Assembly: GCA_002433465.1 (NCBI GenBank)
Contig: DJIE01000033.1
Coordinates: 1 to 6,019 of the forward strand
Source: Salinisphaera sp. UBA6602
GTDB lineage: Bacteria > Pseudomonadota > Gammaproteobacteria > Nevskiales > Salinisphaeraceae
Direction: 5' to 3'
DNA length: 6,019 bases
The notes below the pieces were generated by a model. That model was given only the letters and a program-made list of their open reading frames with translations. It was not told where the DNA came from and did no database searches. Of the stretch, positions 1 to 6,019 are shown in pieces. How positions within the stretch are numbered: position 1 is the first letter of the stretch; the number at the start of each line of letters is the position of its first letter. A program made the position numbers and the translations under genes.

Positions 1-708
1 CGCGGCGCGCTGGTGCGGGTTCTCGCCGTAGCGCAGATCCTGGCGTTTGGTATAGGTTGCCGCAAAGCGTGCCGGCAGAACGTCTTCGGCTTCGCTGTCC
101 GGGGTGCTGTCGTCGCCCTGCAGATACTCGGCGATGGCCCGGTCGTAGCCGGCGGTATGGTTGAAGCCCTTGGCAGCCAGACGGCGACGCGTGGCCGTGC
201 TCGTGCCGCCGTGGGCGCCCAGGTCGTCCAGCACGGCGTCGTAGTCGGCGGCGTCGACCACGAGGGTGACATAGGCGTGGTTCTTGGCCGCCGCGCGCAG
301 CATCGCCGGGCCGCCGATATCGATGGTTTCGATCGCCTGATCGCGCGGGCAGTTCGGGTCGGCCACGGTCTGTTCGAAGGGATAGAGATTGACCACCACC
401 AGGTCGATAGGCGCGATGTCCTGCTCGGCCATCACCGCGTCGTCCTGACCGCGACGCCCGAGGATGCCGCCATGGATCTTCGGGTGCAGCGTTTTCACGC
501 GCCCGTCCATGATCTCCGGCGCGCCGGTGTGGGCAGCGACATCGACCACGTCCACGCCGGCTTCGCGCAACACCCGCGCGGTACCGCCGGTGGACAGGAT
601 TTCGACGCCGTGCTCGGCGGCCAGCCTCTTGGCGAAGGCGGCTACGCCGGTCTTGTCGGAAACACTGATCAGGGCGCGGCGGATGGGGGCGTGTTCGGTT
701 GCGGTCAC
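1..708 (-). CDS. purH: Bifunctional AICAR transformylase / IMP cyclohydrolase PurH (5' part, runs off left edge)
   Basis: PurH formylates AICAR with 10-formyl-tetrahydrofolate and then closes the ring to give IMP, the last two steps of cytoplasmic purine synthesis. The visible 236 codons hold the whole N-terminal IMP cyclohydrolase (MGS-like) domain, roughly residues 8-150, with the family signatures [11 protein letters not shown] (11-21), STGGTA (39-44), [15 protein letters not shown] (67-81), NLYPF (107-111) and [15 protein letters not shown] (129-143). It ends in the conserved RYGENPHQ (226-233) that opens the transformylase half. The family is about 520 residues, so over half of the protein lies outside the window. 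The GTG at 706-708 is the only credible start: a TAA stands in frame six codons upstream and there is no ATG between them. An AAAGG ribosome site lies five bases before it. The gene follows fis but is separated from it by a strong terminator, so its promoter is unresolved. Confidence 0.97.
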   Translation of the reverse strand, partial: MTATEHAPIRRALISVSDKTGVAAFAKRLAAEHGVEILSTGGTARVLREAGVDVVDVAAHTGAPEIMDGRVKTLHPKIHGGILGRRGQDDAVMAEQDIAPIDLVVVNLYPFEQTVADPNCPRDQAIETIDIGGPAMLRAAAKNHAYVTLVVDAADYDAVLDDLGAHGGTSTATRRRLAAKGFNHTAGYDRAIAEYLQGDDSTPDSEAEDVLPARFAATYTKRQDLRYGENPHQRAA

Positions 709-713
709 GTTGG

Positions 714-718
714 CCTTT
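714..718 (-). promoter_or_regulatory. Ribosome binding site of purH
   Basis: AAAGG on the minus strand, five bases before the GTG at 706-708. It supports the GTG start, which is also forced by the in-frame TAA just upstream. Confidence 0.6.
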
Positions 719-720
719 GT

Positions 721-731
721 CCGTTAAACGG
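721..731. promoter_or_regulatory. Small palindrome upstream of purH, possible operator
   Basis: The bases CCGTT-A-AACGG form a perfect 11-base palindrome between the fis terminator and the purH ribosome site. As RNA it could only make a short four-pair stem with a three-base loop, so a protein-binding half-site pair is as likely as a hairpin. The neighbouring GAAAC at 735-739 (minus strand) makes the wider stretch faintly like a purine-repressor box, but the spacing does not fit the known PUR box well. The function is inferred from position only. Confidence 0.2.
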
Positions 732-744
732 ATTGTTTCGGTTC

Positions 745-770
745 AAATAAAAACACCCGCGATGCGGGTG
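745..770 (-). terminator. Rho-independent terminator after fis
   Basis: On the minus strand a perfect seven-pair GC-rich stem (CACCCGC / GCGGGTG, 754-770) with a three-base loop is followed at once by TTTTTATTT (745-753). This is a textbook intrinsic terminator for transcripts coming from fis. There is no T-run on the plus-strand side, so it is directional. It begins 27 bases past the fis stop codon and ends 36 bases before the purH start, which makes the space left for a purH promoter very small. Confidence 0.9.
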
Positions 771-797
771 GTAGCGTTCATGCCGTTGTGCGACGGC

Positions 798-1055
798 CTA
801 GCGATCGAGGGCGTAGTTGCGCAGCTTCTTGCGCAGGGTGCCGCGATTGATGCCCAGCATTTCCGCGGCCCGCGACTGGTTGCCCTGGCTGTAGTCGAGC
901 ACGCGCTCGAGCAGCGGCTTCTCGACCTGTTCGAGCACCATCTGATACAGGTCGCGCGGCGGCGCGCAGCCGTTGAGCGATTCGAAATAACGATCGAGAC
1001 TGGCGCCGACATAGTGACTGAGCGGCTGGGCAGCGTCGGAGTCGGTCTTCGGCAT
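798..1055 (-). CDS. fis: DNA-binding protein Fis (nucleoid-associated regulator)
   Basis: Fis is a small homodimer that bends DNA, activates rRNA and tRNA promoters in fast growth and, in enterics, stimulates site-specific inversion. The protein is 85 residues from this ATG. The core helices (about 11-57) contain DLYQMVLEQVEKPLLERVLDYSQGNQ. The C-terminal helix-turn-helix (about 59-81) is SRAAEMLGINRGTLRKKLRNY, with the DNA-contacting N70, R71, T73 and K76/K77 equivalents present. The start is uncertain: GTG at 1070 and TTG at 1082 are in frame upstream, giving 90 and 94 residues, and none of the three has a good ribosome site. ATG was chosen as the ordinary codon and because a possible promoter (1091-1119) would place the transcript start almost on the TTG. 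From the ATG, the stretch before the conserved Gln-Pro-Leu is about 15 residues shorter than in E. coli. The gene lies 83 bases after prmA, with no dusB between them. Confidence 0.95.
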   Translation of the reverse strand: MPKTDSDAAQPLSHYVGASLDRYFESLNGCAPPRDLYQMVLEQVEKPLLERVLDYSQGNQSRAAEMLGINRGTLRKKLRNYALDR

Positions 1056-1090
1056 TCGAAACGGGCGCACTGGCAGGGACAAGGCGCAAA

Positions 1091-1119
1091 ACTATAACGG
1101 CATTTACCGCCCAGAGAAA
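1091..1119 (-). promoter_or_regulatory. Possible sigma-70 promoter for fis
   Basis: In the 83-base gap between prmA and fis the minus strand has TTTCTC (1114-1119), 17 bases, then TATAGT (1091-1096, five of six to consensus). The -35 element is poor. A GC-rich stretch (TTTTGCGCC) follows the -10, which recalls the GC-rich discriminators of growth-rate-controlled promoters such as E. coli fis. The predicted transcript start is near 1084, leaving a leader of about 28 bases before the ATG at 1055. This is a visual match only. Confidence 0.3.
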
Positions 1120-1138
1120 GACGACTTTCGGCTATTCG

Positions 1139-2038
1139 TTATCCAGCCCCGTGGCGCCAGCCGTTCAGGCGCACCCAGTCCTCTTCCACGGCCGGCTCGG
1201 CGAACTCGAATGCGCGATCGTAGGCGTTCCTGACCTCTTCGATCTGGCGTGTGAGCAGTCCGGACAACACCAGCGGTGCCCCGGGGGCAGCATGCGCAGT
1301 AAGCGTGGGCGCGAGGGCGATAAGCGGCTTGGCCAAGATATTGGCCAGCACGATATCGAAGCAGCGCTCGCCGATGCCGTCGAGCGCCGGGGTATGGATG
1401 CGTTCGAGTACGCCGTTGCGTTCGGCGTTTTCCTGCGTCGCCCGCAATGCCTGCTCGTCGATATCCACGGCCGTGACCGAAGCCGCACCCAGGCGGGCCG
1501 CGGCCACCGCGAGAATGCCCGAGCCGCAGCCGTAGTCGAGCACATGCCTGCCGGCGAGGTCGGCTTCGGCCAGCCATGCCAGGCACAGGGCCGTGGTCGG
1601 GTGGGTGCCGGTACCGAATGCCAGGCCCGGATCCAGGCGCACAATGATGGCATCGTCGTCAGCCTCGACCGGCGCGTTGTGGGGCGCGATCCAGAGCCGT
1701 TCGCCAAAGCGGATCGGCGGATGCTGGGCCAGCCAGGCGCTGGCCCAGTCCTGATTTTCCAGCCGGTCGCTGCGGATGGTCGCCGCGTCGCCCAGGGCCT
1801 CGCGCAGCGCGGCCTCGATCGGCTCGGCCAGCGTGCCGTCGGTGAACAGGCCGGTGATGCGCGAATCGGCAAAGGCCGGCTGTTCGTTGGGCGTGTTTTC
1901 CACGGTGATGTCGTCGCCGGCGTCCAGAACGGTGACGGCCTCGGCGTCGAAGCTTTCGAACACCGCTTCGGCCAGCGCCGCGCGCGGCGTTTCTACCGTG
2001 ATCTGCAGCCAGGCTACCGGGCCACGCGCTTCAGCCAC
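1139..2038 (-). CDS. prmA: Ribosomal protein L11 methyltransferase PrmA
   Basis: PrmA uses S-adenosylmethionine to trimethylate amino groups of ribosomal protein L11 in the cytoplasm. The 299 residues match the family (293 in E. coli). The N-terminal L11-recognition domain covers about residues 7-115 and includes WLQITVETP (10-18) and [10 protein letters not shown] (110-119). The linker signature [15 protein letters not shown] (135-149) follows. The class I methyltransferase fold has motif [21 protein letters not shown] (166-185), the acidic VDID (191-194), NAERNGV (204-210) and the NILA motif (233-236) typical of this family. The frame is open well upstream, but the first residues that resemble PrmA start at the GTG at 2036-2038. 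That GTG overlaps the end of accC by eight bases and has AAGGAAG nine bases upstream, which points to translational coupling to accC. The stop is TAA. Confidence 0.96.
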   Translation of the reverse strand: MAEARGPVAWLQITVETPRAALAEAVFESFDAEAVTVLDAGDDITVENTPNEQPAFADSRITGLFTDGTLAEPIEAALREALGDAATIRSDRLENQDWASAWLAQHPPIRFGERLWIAPHNAPVEADDDAIIVRLDPGLAFGTGTHPTTALCLAWLAEADLAGRHVLDYGCGSGILAVAAARLGAASVTAVDIDEQALRATQENAERNGVLERIHTPALDGIGERCFDIVLANILAKPLIALAPTLTAHAAPGAPLVLSGLLTRQIEEVRNAYDRAFEFAEPAVEEDWVRLNGWRHGAG

Positions 2039-3386
2039 GGCCGCTTTCTTCCTTGAGCTTCTTCTCCAGCCAGTGGATCGACACGCCGCCCGCGATGTGT
2101 GCCGGGTCGTGGATGATGCGCTTGTGCAGGGCGATATTGGTGTTGATGCCCTCGACCACCATTTCAGAGAGCGCCATGTCCAGACGCGCGGCCGCGGCTT
2201 CGCGGGTATCGCCGTGGGCAATCAGCTTGCCGATGAGGGAGTCGTAGTAGGGCGGGATGCTGTAGCCGGCATAGATATGCGAATCCATGCGAATACCGGG
2301 GCCGCCGGGTGCGTGGTAGGCCTGGATCTTGCCCGGCGACGGCACGAAGGTTTCTGCGTGCTCGGCGTTGATGCGGCATTCGATGGCATGCCCGCGCAGC
2401 ACGATGTCTTCCTGCTTGTAGCGCAGCTCATGGCCGGCCGCGATACGCAGCTGCTCGGCGACCAGGTCCACGCCGGTGATCATCTCGGTCACCGGATGCT
2501 CGACCTGAATACGGGTGTTCATTTCGATGAAATGGAACTCGCCGTTTTCGTACAGGAACTCGAACGTGCCGGCACCGCGATAGCCGATTCGCTTGCAGGC
2601 ATCTACGCACAGCTTGCCGATATGTGCCCGCTCTTCCGGAGTAATACCCGGCGCGGGCGCTTCTTCGACCACCTTCTGGTGGCGGCGCTGCGGCGAGCAG
2701 TCGCGCTCGCCCAGGTGGATGGCGTTGCCGTGATTGTCGGCCAGTACCTGCACCTCGATATGCCGCGGCAACTCGAGATACTTTTCCATGTAGACGGCCG
2801 GGTTGCCGAAAAAGCTCGCGGCTTCGCGGCGGGCCATATCGATGGCGCCGGCCAGGGCCTTGGCCTCGTAGACCACGTGCATGCCGCGCCCGCCGCCGCC
2901 GCCGGCGGCCTTGATGATGACCGGAAAGCCGATCTTCTGGGCCAGCTTGCGGTTGGCGGCATCGTCGGCGGTCAGCGGCGCGCCGGAGCCGGGCACGCAG
3001 GGCACGCCCGCGGCCTGCATTTCCTGAATGGCCGAGGTCTTGTCGCCCATCAGGCGGATGGTTTCGGCACGCGGGCCGATGAAGGTGAAGCCGGACTGTT
3101 CCACGCTTTCCGCGAAATCCGCGTTTTCGGACAGAAAGCCGTAGCCGGGATGAATCGCGCTCGCGCCGGCCACTTCGGCCGTGCTCATGAGCGCGGCCAT
3201 GTTCAGGTAGCTCTTGGCGCTTTCGGCCGGGCCGATACACACGGCTTCTTCGGCGAGCAGCACATGCTTTTGTTCGCGGTCGGCAGTGGAATACGCCGCA
3301 ACTACAGGCACGTCGAGCTCGCGACAGGCGCGCAGAATACGCAGCGCGATCTCGCCGCGGTTGGCGATGAGGACTTTGCCTAACAT
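2031..3386 (-). CDS. accC: Biotin carboxylase subunit of acetyl-CoA carboxylase, AccC
   Basis: AccC carboxylates the biotin of AccB using ATP and bicarbonate, the first half-reaction of acetyl-CoA carboxylase and the entry to fatty acid synthesis. At 451 residues it is close to E. coli AccC (449) and its numbering runs in step with it. The order is the N-terminal biotin-carboxylase domain (from [17 protein letters not shown]), the ATP-grasp domain with the glycine-rich loop [11 protein letters not shown] (159-169), and the C-terminal domain from about residue 335. The known active-site residues are all present: K116, K159, H209, E211, K238, E276, E288, N290, R292, Q294, E296 and R338, including the [12 protein letters not shown] and [14 protein letters not shown] blocks. 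The ATG at 3384-3386 has a G-rich ribosome site (AAGGGGG) five bases upstream. The gene starts 10 bases after accB and overlaps prmA by eight bases. Confidence 0.98.
   Translation of the reverse strand: MLGKVLIANRGEIALRILRACRELDVPVVAAYSTADREQKHVLLAEEAVCIGPAESAKSYLNMAALMSTAEVAGASAIHPGYGFLSENADFAESVEQSGFTFIGPRAETIRLMGDKTSAIQEMQAAGVPCVPGSGAPLTADDAANRKLAQKIGFPVIIKAAGGGGGRGMHVVYEAKALAGAIDMARREAASFFGNPAVYMEKYLELPRHIEVQVLADNHGNAIHLGERDCSPQRRHQKVVEEAPAPGITPEERAHIGKLCVDACKRIGYRGAGTFEFLYENGEFHFIEMNTRIQVEHPVTEMITGVDLVAEQLRIAAGHELRYKQEDIVLRGHAIECRINAEHAETFVPSPGKIQAYHAPGGPGIRMDSHIYAGYSIPPYYDSLIGKLIAHGDTREAAAARLDMALSEMVVEGINTNIALHKRIIHDPAHIAGGVSIHWLEKKLKEESGRG
2048..2054 (-). promoter_or_regulatory. Ribosome binding site deciding the prmA start
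   Basis: AAGGAAG on the minus strand lies inside the last codons of accC, nine bases before the GTG at 2036-2038. It favours this GTG over extending the open frame upstream into sequence that only shadows accC. Confidence 0.6.
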
Positions 3387-3396
3387 GGGCGCCCCC

Positions 3397-3867
3397 TTAT
3401 TTGACGACGAACAGCGGCTGATCGAACTCGACCGGCTGGCCGTTTTCTACCAGCACGGCGCTGACCTCGCCCGAGACTTCCGCTTCGATCTGGTTGAGCA
3501 TCTTCATGGCTTCGATGATGCACAGCGTGTCGCTGGGCCCGATACGATCACCCACGTCGACGAACGGCTTGGCGTCCGGCGCCGGCGCGCGATAGAAGGT
3601 GCCGACCATCGGCGAGCGCACGATATGGCCTTCCGGCGTATCGTCTTCTTCCTCGGCTGCGCTGGCGTCGTTGCCACCGCCGGCTGCGGCGGCCGGCGCG
3701 GGCGCCGGCGCTGCCGGTGTGGCCGGCTGGGGCGGGGCAGCCGGCACGCTGCCCGGCGCCGGATAGCGGCCGATACGGACCGATTCTTCGCCTTCGGTGA
3801 TTTCGAGTTCGGCGATGCCCGAATCCTCGACCAGCTCGATGAGCTTTTTCAGCTTGCGGATATCCAT
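3397..3867 (-). CDS. accB: Biotin carboxyl carrier protein of acetyl-CoA carboxylase, AccB
   Basis: AccB carries the biotin that AccC carboxylates and that the carboxyltransferase subunits (encoded elsewhere) use to make malonyl-CoA. The 156 residues match E. coli AccB (156). The N-terminal segment [20 protein letters not shown] (1-20) is the conserved AccC-contacting helix region. Residues about 36-68 form a flexible Pro/Ala linker, followed by an acidic patch (AEEEDD, 71-76). The biotinyl domain (about 80-156) contains the thumb-region [11 protein letters not shown] (87-97) and the biotinylation motif EAMKM, with the accepting lysine at 122. The ATG at 3865-3867 lies six bases after the aroQ stop. 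The nearest purine-rich site (GAGGAG, in the last aroQ codons) is somewhat far, about 12 bases, so translation may depend on coupling to aroQ. aroQ-accB-accC appears to be one unit. Confidence 0.98.
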   Translation of the reverse strand: MDIRKLKKLIELVEDSGIAELEITEGEESVRIGRYPAPGSVPAAPPQPATPAAPAPAPAAAAGGGNDASAAEEEDDTPEGHIVRSPMVGTFYRAPAPDAKPFVDVGDRIGPSDTLCIIEAMKMLNQIEAEVSGEVSAVLVENGQPVEFDQPLFVVK

Positions 3868-3873
3868 GGGGTG

Positions 3874-4329
3874 CTATTTCTCCTCGGTGGTCTCGGCGGC
3901 GCGCGCCATTGCGGCATCCAGGGCCAGGCTGTAGCCGTGCGCGCCAAAACCGGTGATGGTGCCGATTGCGATATCGGCGATATAGGAATGGTGGCGAAAC
4001 GCTTCGCGTTGCGCGGTATTGGACAGATGGATTTCGATACAGGCCAGCTGCGTGCCCAGCAGCGCGTCGCGCAGAGCAATGCTCGTATGCGTGAACGCGC
4101 CGGGGTTGAACAGCACGCAGGCAACGTTCTCGTCGCGTGCGGCGTGAATGCGATCGATCAGTTCGCCTTCGTGGTTGGACTGGTAGCAGGCCAGGCTGTG
4201 GCCGTGCTCGCTGGCGCGGGCGGCCAGCTGCTGCTCGATATCGGCGAGCGTGTCGTGGCCATAGACGTCCGGCTCGCGGGTGCCGAGCAGGTTCAGGTTG
4301 GGTCCGTTGAGCAGCAGAAAATGAGCCAC
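3874..4329 (-). CDS. aroQ: Type II 3-dehydroquinate dehydratase AroQ
   Basis: AroQ removes water from 3-dehydroquinate to give 3-dehydroshikimate, the third step of the shikimate pathway to aromatic amino acids. The type II enzyme is a dodecamer of flavodoxin-like subunits of about 150 residues, and this one has 151. The signatures run in order: [20 protein letters not shown] (5-24) with catalytic R18 and Y23, [14 protein letters not shown] (49-62), [16 protein letters not shown] (75-90) with N75 and H81, EIHLSN (99-104) with H101, and [10 protein letters not shown] with R108. A glycine-rich GFGAHGY (127-133) closes the fold. All these positions correspond to the known active site. The start is a GTG at 4327-4329 with AGGA eight bases upstream; no in-frame ATG gives the expected N-terminus. 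It follows a 172-base gap and is the first gene of the aroQ-accB-accC-prmA cluster. Confidence 0.97.
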   Translation of the reverse strand: MAHFLLLNGPNLNLLGTREPDVYGHDTLADIEQQLAARASEHGHSLACYQSNHEGELIDRIHAARDENVACVLFNPGAFTHTSIALRDALLGTQLACIEIHLSNTAQREAFRHHSYIADIAIGTITGFGAHGYSLALDAAMARAAETTEEK

Positions 4330-4501
4330 GCAGGCCGTCCTAGTATGGCGATGGCTGGAGTCTGCCCCAAGGGAATCGGCGTTACAACCGAAAAGAAAGG
4401 ATTTTCGCGACCGTTCGCTGCCGTATTGTCGGTAATTCGGCGACGTTCACCCCAGCCGGGCCGCATCGTTGCGGCCGTTCGGCGGCGTTTGTGCCCTGGA
4501 C
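4330..4501 (-). promoter_or_regulatory. Intergenic region, probable start of the aroQ-accBC-prmA transcription unit
   Basis: This is the longest non-coding gap in the window and the only one upstream of aroQ. It is richer in A and T than its surroundings at about 4382-4407 and 4424-4438, as expected for a promoter region. Two weak sigma-70-like pairs can be written on the minus strand: TTGTAA (4382-4387) with CAGACT (4359-4364), and TTGGGG (4365-4370) with CATACT (4342-4347), both with 17-base spacing. The second would put the transcript start too close to the aroQ ribosome site. There is also an inverted repeat CGAAAA / TTTTCG (4389-4394 and 4402-4407) around a seven-base loop. No element is convincing alone; position is the main argument. 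Confidence 0.35.
4459..4476 (-). terminator. GC-rich hairpin downstream of the thioredoxin gene, no T-run
   Basis: A perfect seven-pair stem GGCCGCA / TGCGGCC with a four-base loop lies 25 bases beyond the stop codon of the thioredoxin gene. On the minus strand it is followed by CGGCTGGGG, not by T residues, so it is not a standard intrinsic terminator. It could be a Rho-assisted end, a 3'-end stabilising hairpin, or an operator. The call as a terminator is tentative. Confidence 0.3.
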
Positions 4502-5047
4502 TCAGTCTTTGGTGGCAGATGCCCCTTTTTCGAGCAATGGCTGCACGATATCGGACAATCGCGCATGATCCAGCGCACCCGCTATACGGGCGACCACGTG
4601 TCCGTCTCGATCGACGATGGCCGTGAACGGCAGTACGCCGGCCGGCGCATCGGTCGCGGTATAGCGATCCTGAATACGCGCGCCTTCGGTGGCGTCGGCC
4701 AGCACCGGATAATTGATATCGTAGCGCTTGGCGAATTCGCCCGCGGCCTCGGCTGTATCGACGGCAATACCCAGAATCTGAAGGCCCCGGTCGCCGTATT
4801 CGCGCTGGGCGTCGATGAGCATGGGCACTTCTTCGCGGCAGGGTTTGCACCAGCTCGCCCAGAAGTTGAGCACTACCACCTTGCCGTCGTAGTCGGCCAT
4901 GGCATGCGGTTGGCCCTCGAGATCGACGAGCGTGAAATCGGCACGGTATGGCGTGTCCTCGGCGCTGTACCAGTAAAGCAGGCCCGCCGCGGCGGCAACG
5001 GCGACCAGCACGAGGAGCCCGAGGATATTGGCCTTACGGCGAGTCAT
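4502..5047 (-). CDS. Membrane-anchored TlpA/ResA-type thioredoxin-like protein
   Basis: A periplasmic thiol-disulfide oxidoreductase of the TlpA/ResA/DsbE class, 181 residues. Residues about 7-27 form a single hydrophobic segment (ILGLLVLVAVAAAAGLLYWY) after a basic start MTRRK, so it is an uncleaved N-terminal anchor with the rest in the periplasm. The thioredoxin fold follows: strand VVVLNFWASWC, the active-site WCKPC (66-70, cysteines 67 and 70), EEVPMLIDAQREY, the long insertion-type helix around EAAGEFAKRYDINYPVL (100-116), the cis-proline loop GVLPFTAIVDRDG (137-149), and a C-terminal helix. Its ATG at 5045-5047 shares four bases (ATGA) with the dsbD stop, with GGAG eight bases upstream, so the two are translationally coupled. 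The likely role, inferred from this pairing, is to receive electrons from DsbD and reduce a periplasmic target. The client cannot be told: cytochrome c maturation (CcmG-like) or general disulfide reduction are both possible. Confidence 0.92.
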   Translation of the reverse strand: MTRRKANILGLLVLVAVAAAAGLLYWYSAEDTPYRADFTLVDLEGQPHAMADYDGKVVVLNFWASWCKPCREEVPMLIDAQREYGDRGLQILGIAVDTAEAAGEFAKRYDINYPVLADATEGARIQDRYTATDAPAGVLPFTAIVDRDGHVVARIAGALDHARLSDIVQPLLEKGASATKD

Positions 5048-6019
5048 GGCGAACGCTCCAGACGGTTCAGACGGTTGATGAACCCGGCCGGGTCGATGGT
5101 GCCGATCAGGCGCTGGTCGGCGGCTTCGCTGCCGTCGGGGCGGTAGAACAGCACCGTCGGCGGGCCGAATACGTCCAGTTCGCGCATGAGTGCGCGGTCG
5201 GCGCTGTCGTAATCGGTAACGTCCACCTGCAGGGCGACGACGTTGGAAAGCGCTTCGCGTACCTCCGATTCGGCGAACAGGCCGTGCTCCATCTGTACGC
5301 ATTCCACGCACCAGTCGGCATAGAAGTCCACCACCGCGGCACGACCGTTTTCGCGGGCGTTGGCGAGCGCTGCCTGGAGCTGATCGAGATCGGCGACGCG
5401 GGTGAAGGGCGAATCTGTCGCCTGCGGCGCGTCGGTGCGCGCAGCGCTCGGGCCAGCCGTCAGCGGTGCGAGCGGGCGCAGGGCGGTGGCATTGCTTGCC
5501 CCGGCCAGCACCCCCAGCGTGGCGGCCCCGGCATAGACGAACAGCAGGAATACCAGGGCACGCAGAATGGCCCGGCCGGCACGCGCTGGCGGGTCCAGCG
5601 TGGAGAGATAGCTGCCATAGGCCAGCGCCAGCGCAGCCCAGCCGGCCAGGCTGACCGCGTTGGGCAGAATACGGGTGAGCAGCCAGAGTGCGACGGCCAG
5701 CAGAATCACGCCGGACAGAACCTGCACTTCCTTCATCCAGGCGCCGGCATGGGGCATGAGCCGGGCGCCGAAAACGCCGATGGCGATCAGGGGCACGCCC
5801 ATGCCCAGACCCAGCATGAACAGCGCGGCACCGCCGAGGAGCATGTCGCCGCTGCTGGAAATATATAGCAGCGCGCCCACCAGTGGCGGCGCGAGACAGG
5901 GGCCGGCGATCAGCGCCGAGAAAAAGCCCATCAGCGATGCGCCGGCGATGCCGCCACGGCGGGCGCCGATGGCGCTGGCACGCTGGCGGATCGGTGCCGG
6001 CATCTGCAGCTGGAACAGG
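5044..6019 (-). CDS. dsbD: Thiol:disulfide interchange protein DsbD (C-terminal part, runs off right edge)
   Basis: DsbD passes electrons from cytoplasmic thioredoxin across the inner membrane to periplasmic reductases. About 324 codons are visible. They begin inside the transmembrane domain at a stretch reading LFQLQMPAPIRQR, like the LFTLQLP region of E. coli DsbD; the internal ATG at 6003 is not a start. Counting from that methionine, five hydrophobic segments follow (about 22-48, 54-80, 92-113, 117-135, 146-168). The first carries the conserved GPC (Cys36), the counterpart of the transmembrane redox cysteine C285 of E. coli. A linker rich in Ala, Pro and Thr (about 170-200) leads to the periplasmic C-terminal thioredoxin domain with VVDFYADWCVECVQME (224-239, cysteines 232 and 235), the cis-proline loop FGPPTVLFYRPDG (279-291), and the end RLNRLERSP. 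The N-terminal immunoglobulin-like domain and the first transmembrane helices are outside the window. The stop overlaps the downstream thioredoxin gene. Confidence 0.96.
   Translation of the reverse strand, partial: LFQLQMPAPIRQRASAIGARRGGIAGASLMGFFSALIAGPCLAPPLVGALLYISSSGDMLLGGAALFMLGLGMGVPLIAIGVFGARLMPHAGAWMKEVQVLSGVILLAVALWLLTRILPNAVSLAGWAALALAYGSYLSTLDPPARAGRAILRALVFLLFVYAGAATLGVLAGASNATALRPLAPLTAGPSAARTDAPQATDSPFTRVADLDQLQAALANARENGRAAVVDFYADWCVECVQMEHGLFAESEVREALSNVVALQVDVTDYDSADRALMRELDVFGPPTVLFYRPDGSEAADQRLIGTIDPAGFINRLNRLERSP

Noticed and set aside
13..750. A plus-strand open frame of 245 codons opposite purH
   Set aside because: The minus strand encodes a clear PurH cyclohydrolase domain; the plus-strand translation has no recognisable motif and runs into the fis terminator.
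2039..2221. An upstream extension of the prmA frame by 61 codons
   Set aside because: The extra residues lie wholly inside accC in another frame, resemble no PrmA N-terminus, and the GTG at 2038 has a good ribosome site and gives the normal family length.
1776..3383. A long open frame on the plus strand (535 codons) opposite accC and prmA
   Set aside because: It mirrors two securely identified genes, its translation is rich in Arg, Ala, Gly and His with no recognisable domain, and high GC in third codon positions routinely keeps such antisense frames open.
3214..4626. A second long plus-strand open frame (470 codons) opposite accB and aroQ and crossing the 172-base gap
   Set aside because: It is antisense to AccB and AroQ, whose active-site residues are intact, and it shows no family signature or convincing ribosome site. 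Its run across the gap is notable but is explained by base composition.
5048..5311. An upstream extension of the thioredoxin frame by 88 codons
   Set aside because: It lies within the DsbD thioredoxin domain in another frame and would bury the hydrophobic anchor; the ATG at 5047 with GGAG upstream fits the family.
1..6019. A new defence, mobile or otherwise undescribed system
   Set aside because: Every long coding region is a recognised housekeeping gene, there are no direct repeats, transposase or integrase genes, tRNA genes or CRISPR-like spacing, and composition looks uniform apart from the short gaps.

Overview
The window reads as a conserved chromosomal housekeeping block from a GC-rich gammaproteobacterium. 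The evidence is a canonical Fis protein next to purH, a type II dehydroquinase followed directly by accB and accC, and a PrmA of the usual length. From memory of family synteny, the order dsbD - aroQ - accB - accC - prmA - (dusB) - fis - purH is the Pseudomonas-type arrangement. I cannot place the organism more precisely from this sequence. A halophilic or nevskialean-type lineage is possible but only a guess.

All eight genes lie on the minus strand, so transcription runs from high to low coordinates. In that order they are: the 3' part of dsbD (thiol:disulfide interchange protein, running off the right edge); a membrane-anchored TlpA/ResA-type thioredoxin overlapping it by four bases; a 172-base non-coding gap; aroQ; accB; accC; prmA; an 83-base gap; fis; a strong intrinsic terminator; and the 5' part of purH (running off the left edge). 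aroQ-accB-accC-prmA is packed with gaps of 6 and 10 bases and one 8-base overlap, so it is very probably one transcription unit. fis may be read with it and may also have its own promoter. purH lies beyond the terminator and needs read-through or its own start site.

Functionally the block joins periplasmic reducing power (DsbD and a probable client thioredoxin), the third shikimate step (AroQ), two subunits of acetyl-CoA carboxylase (AccB carrier, AccC biotin carboxylase), methylation of ribosomal protein L11 (PrmA), the nucleoid and growth-phase regulator Fis, and the last two steps of IMP synthesis (PurH). Catalytic residues of AccC and AroQ fall at the positions known from E. coli AccC and M. 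tuberculosis-type AroQ numbering, and no gene looks broken.

This is mostly an ordinary region. I see no mobile element, CRISPR array, RNA gene or new defence-like system. The points worth a second look are the absence of dusB between prmA and fis, a short Fis N-terminus with an uncertain start, the terminator and small palindrome just before purH, and the dsbD-thioredoxin overlap.
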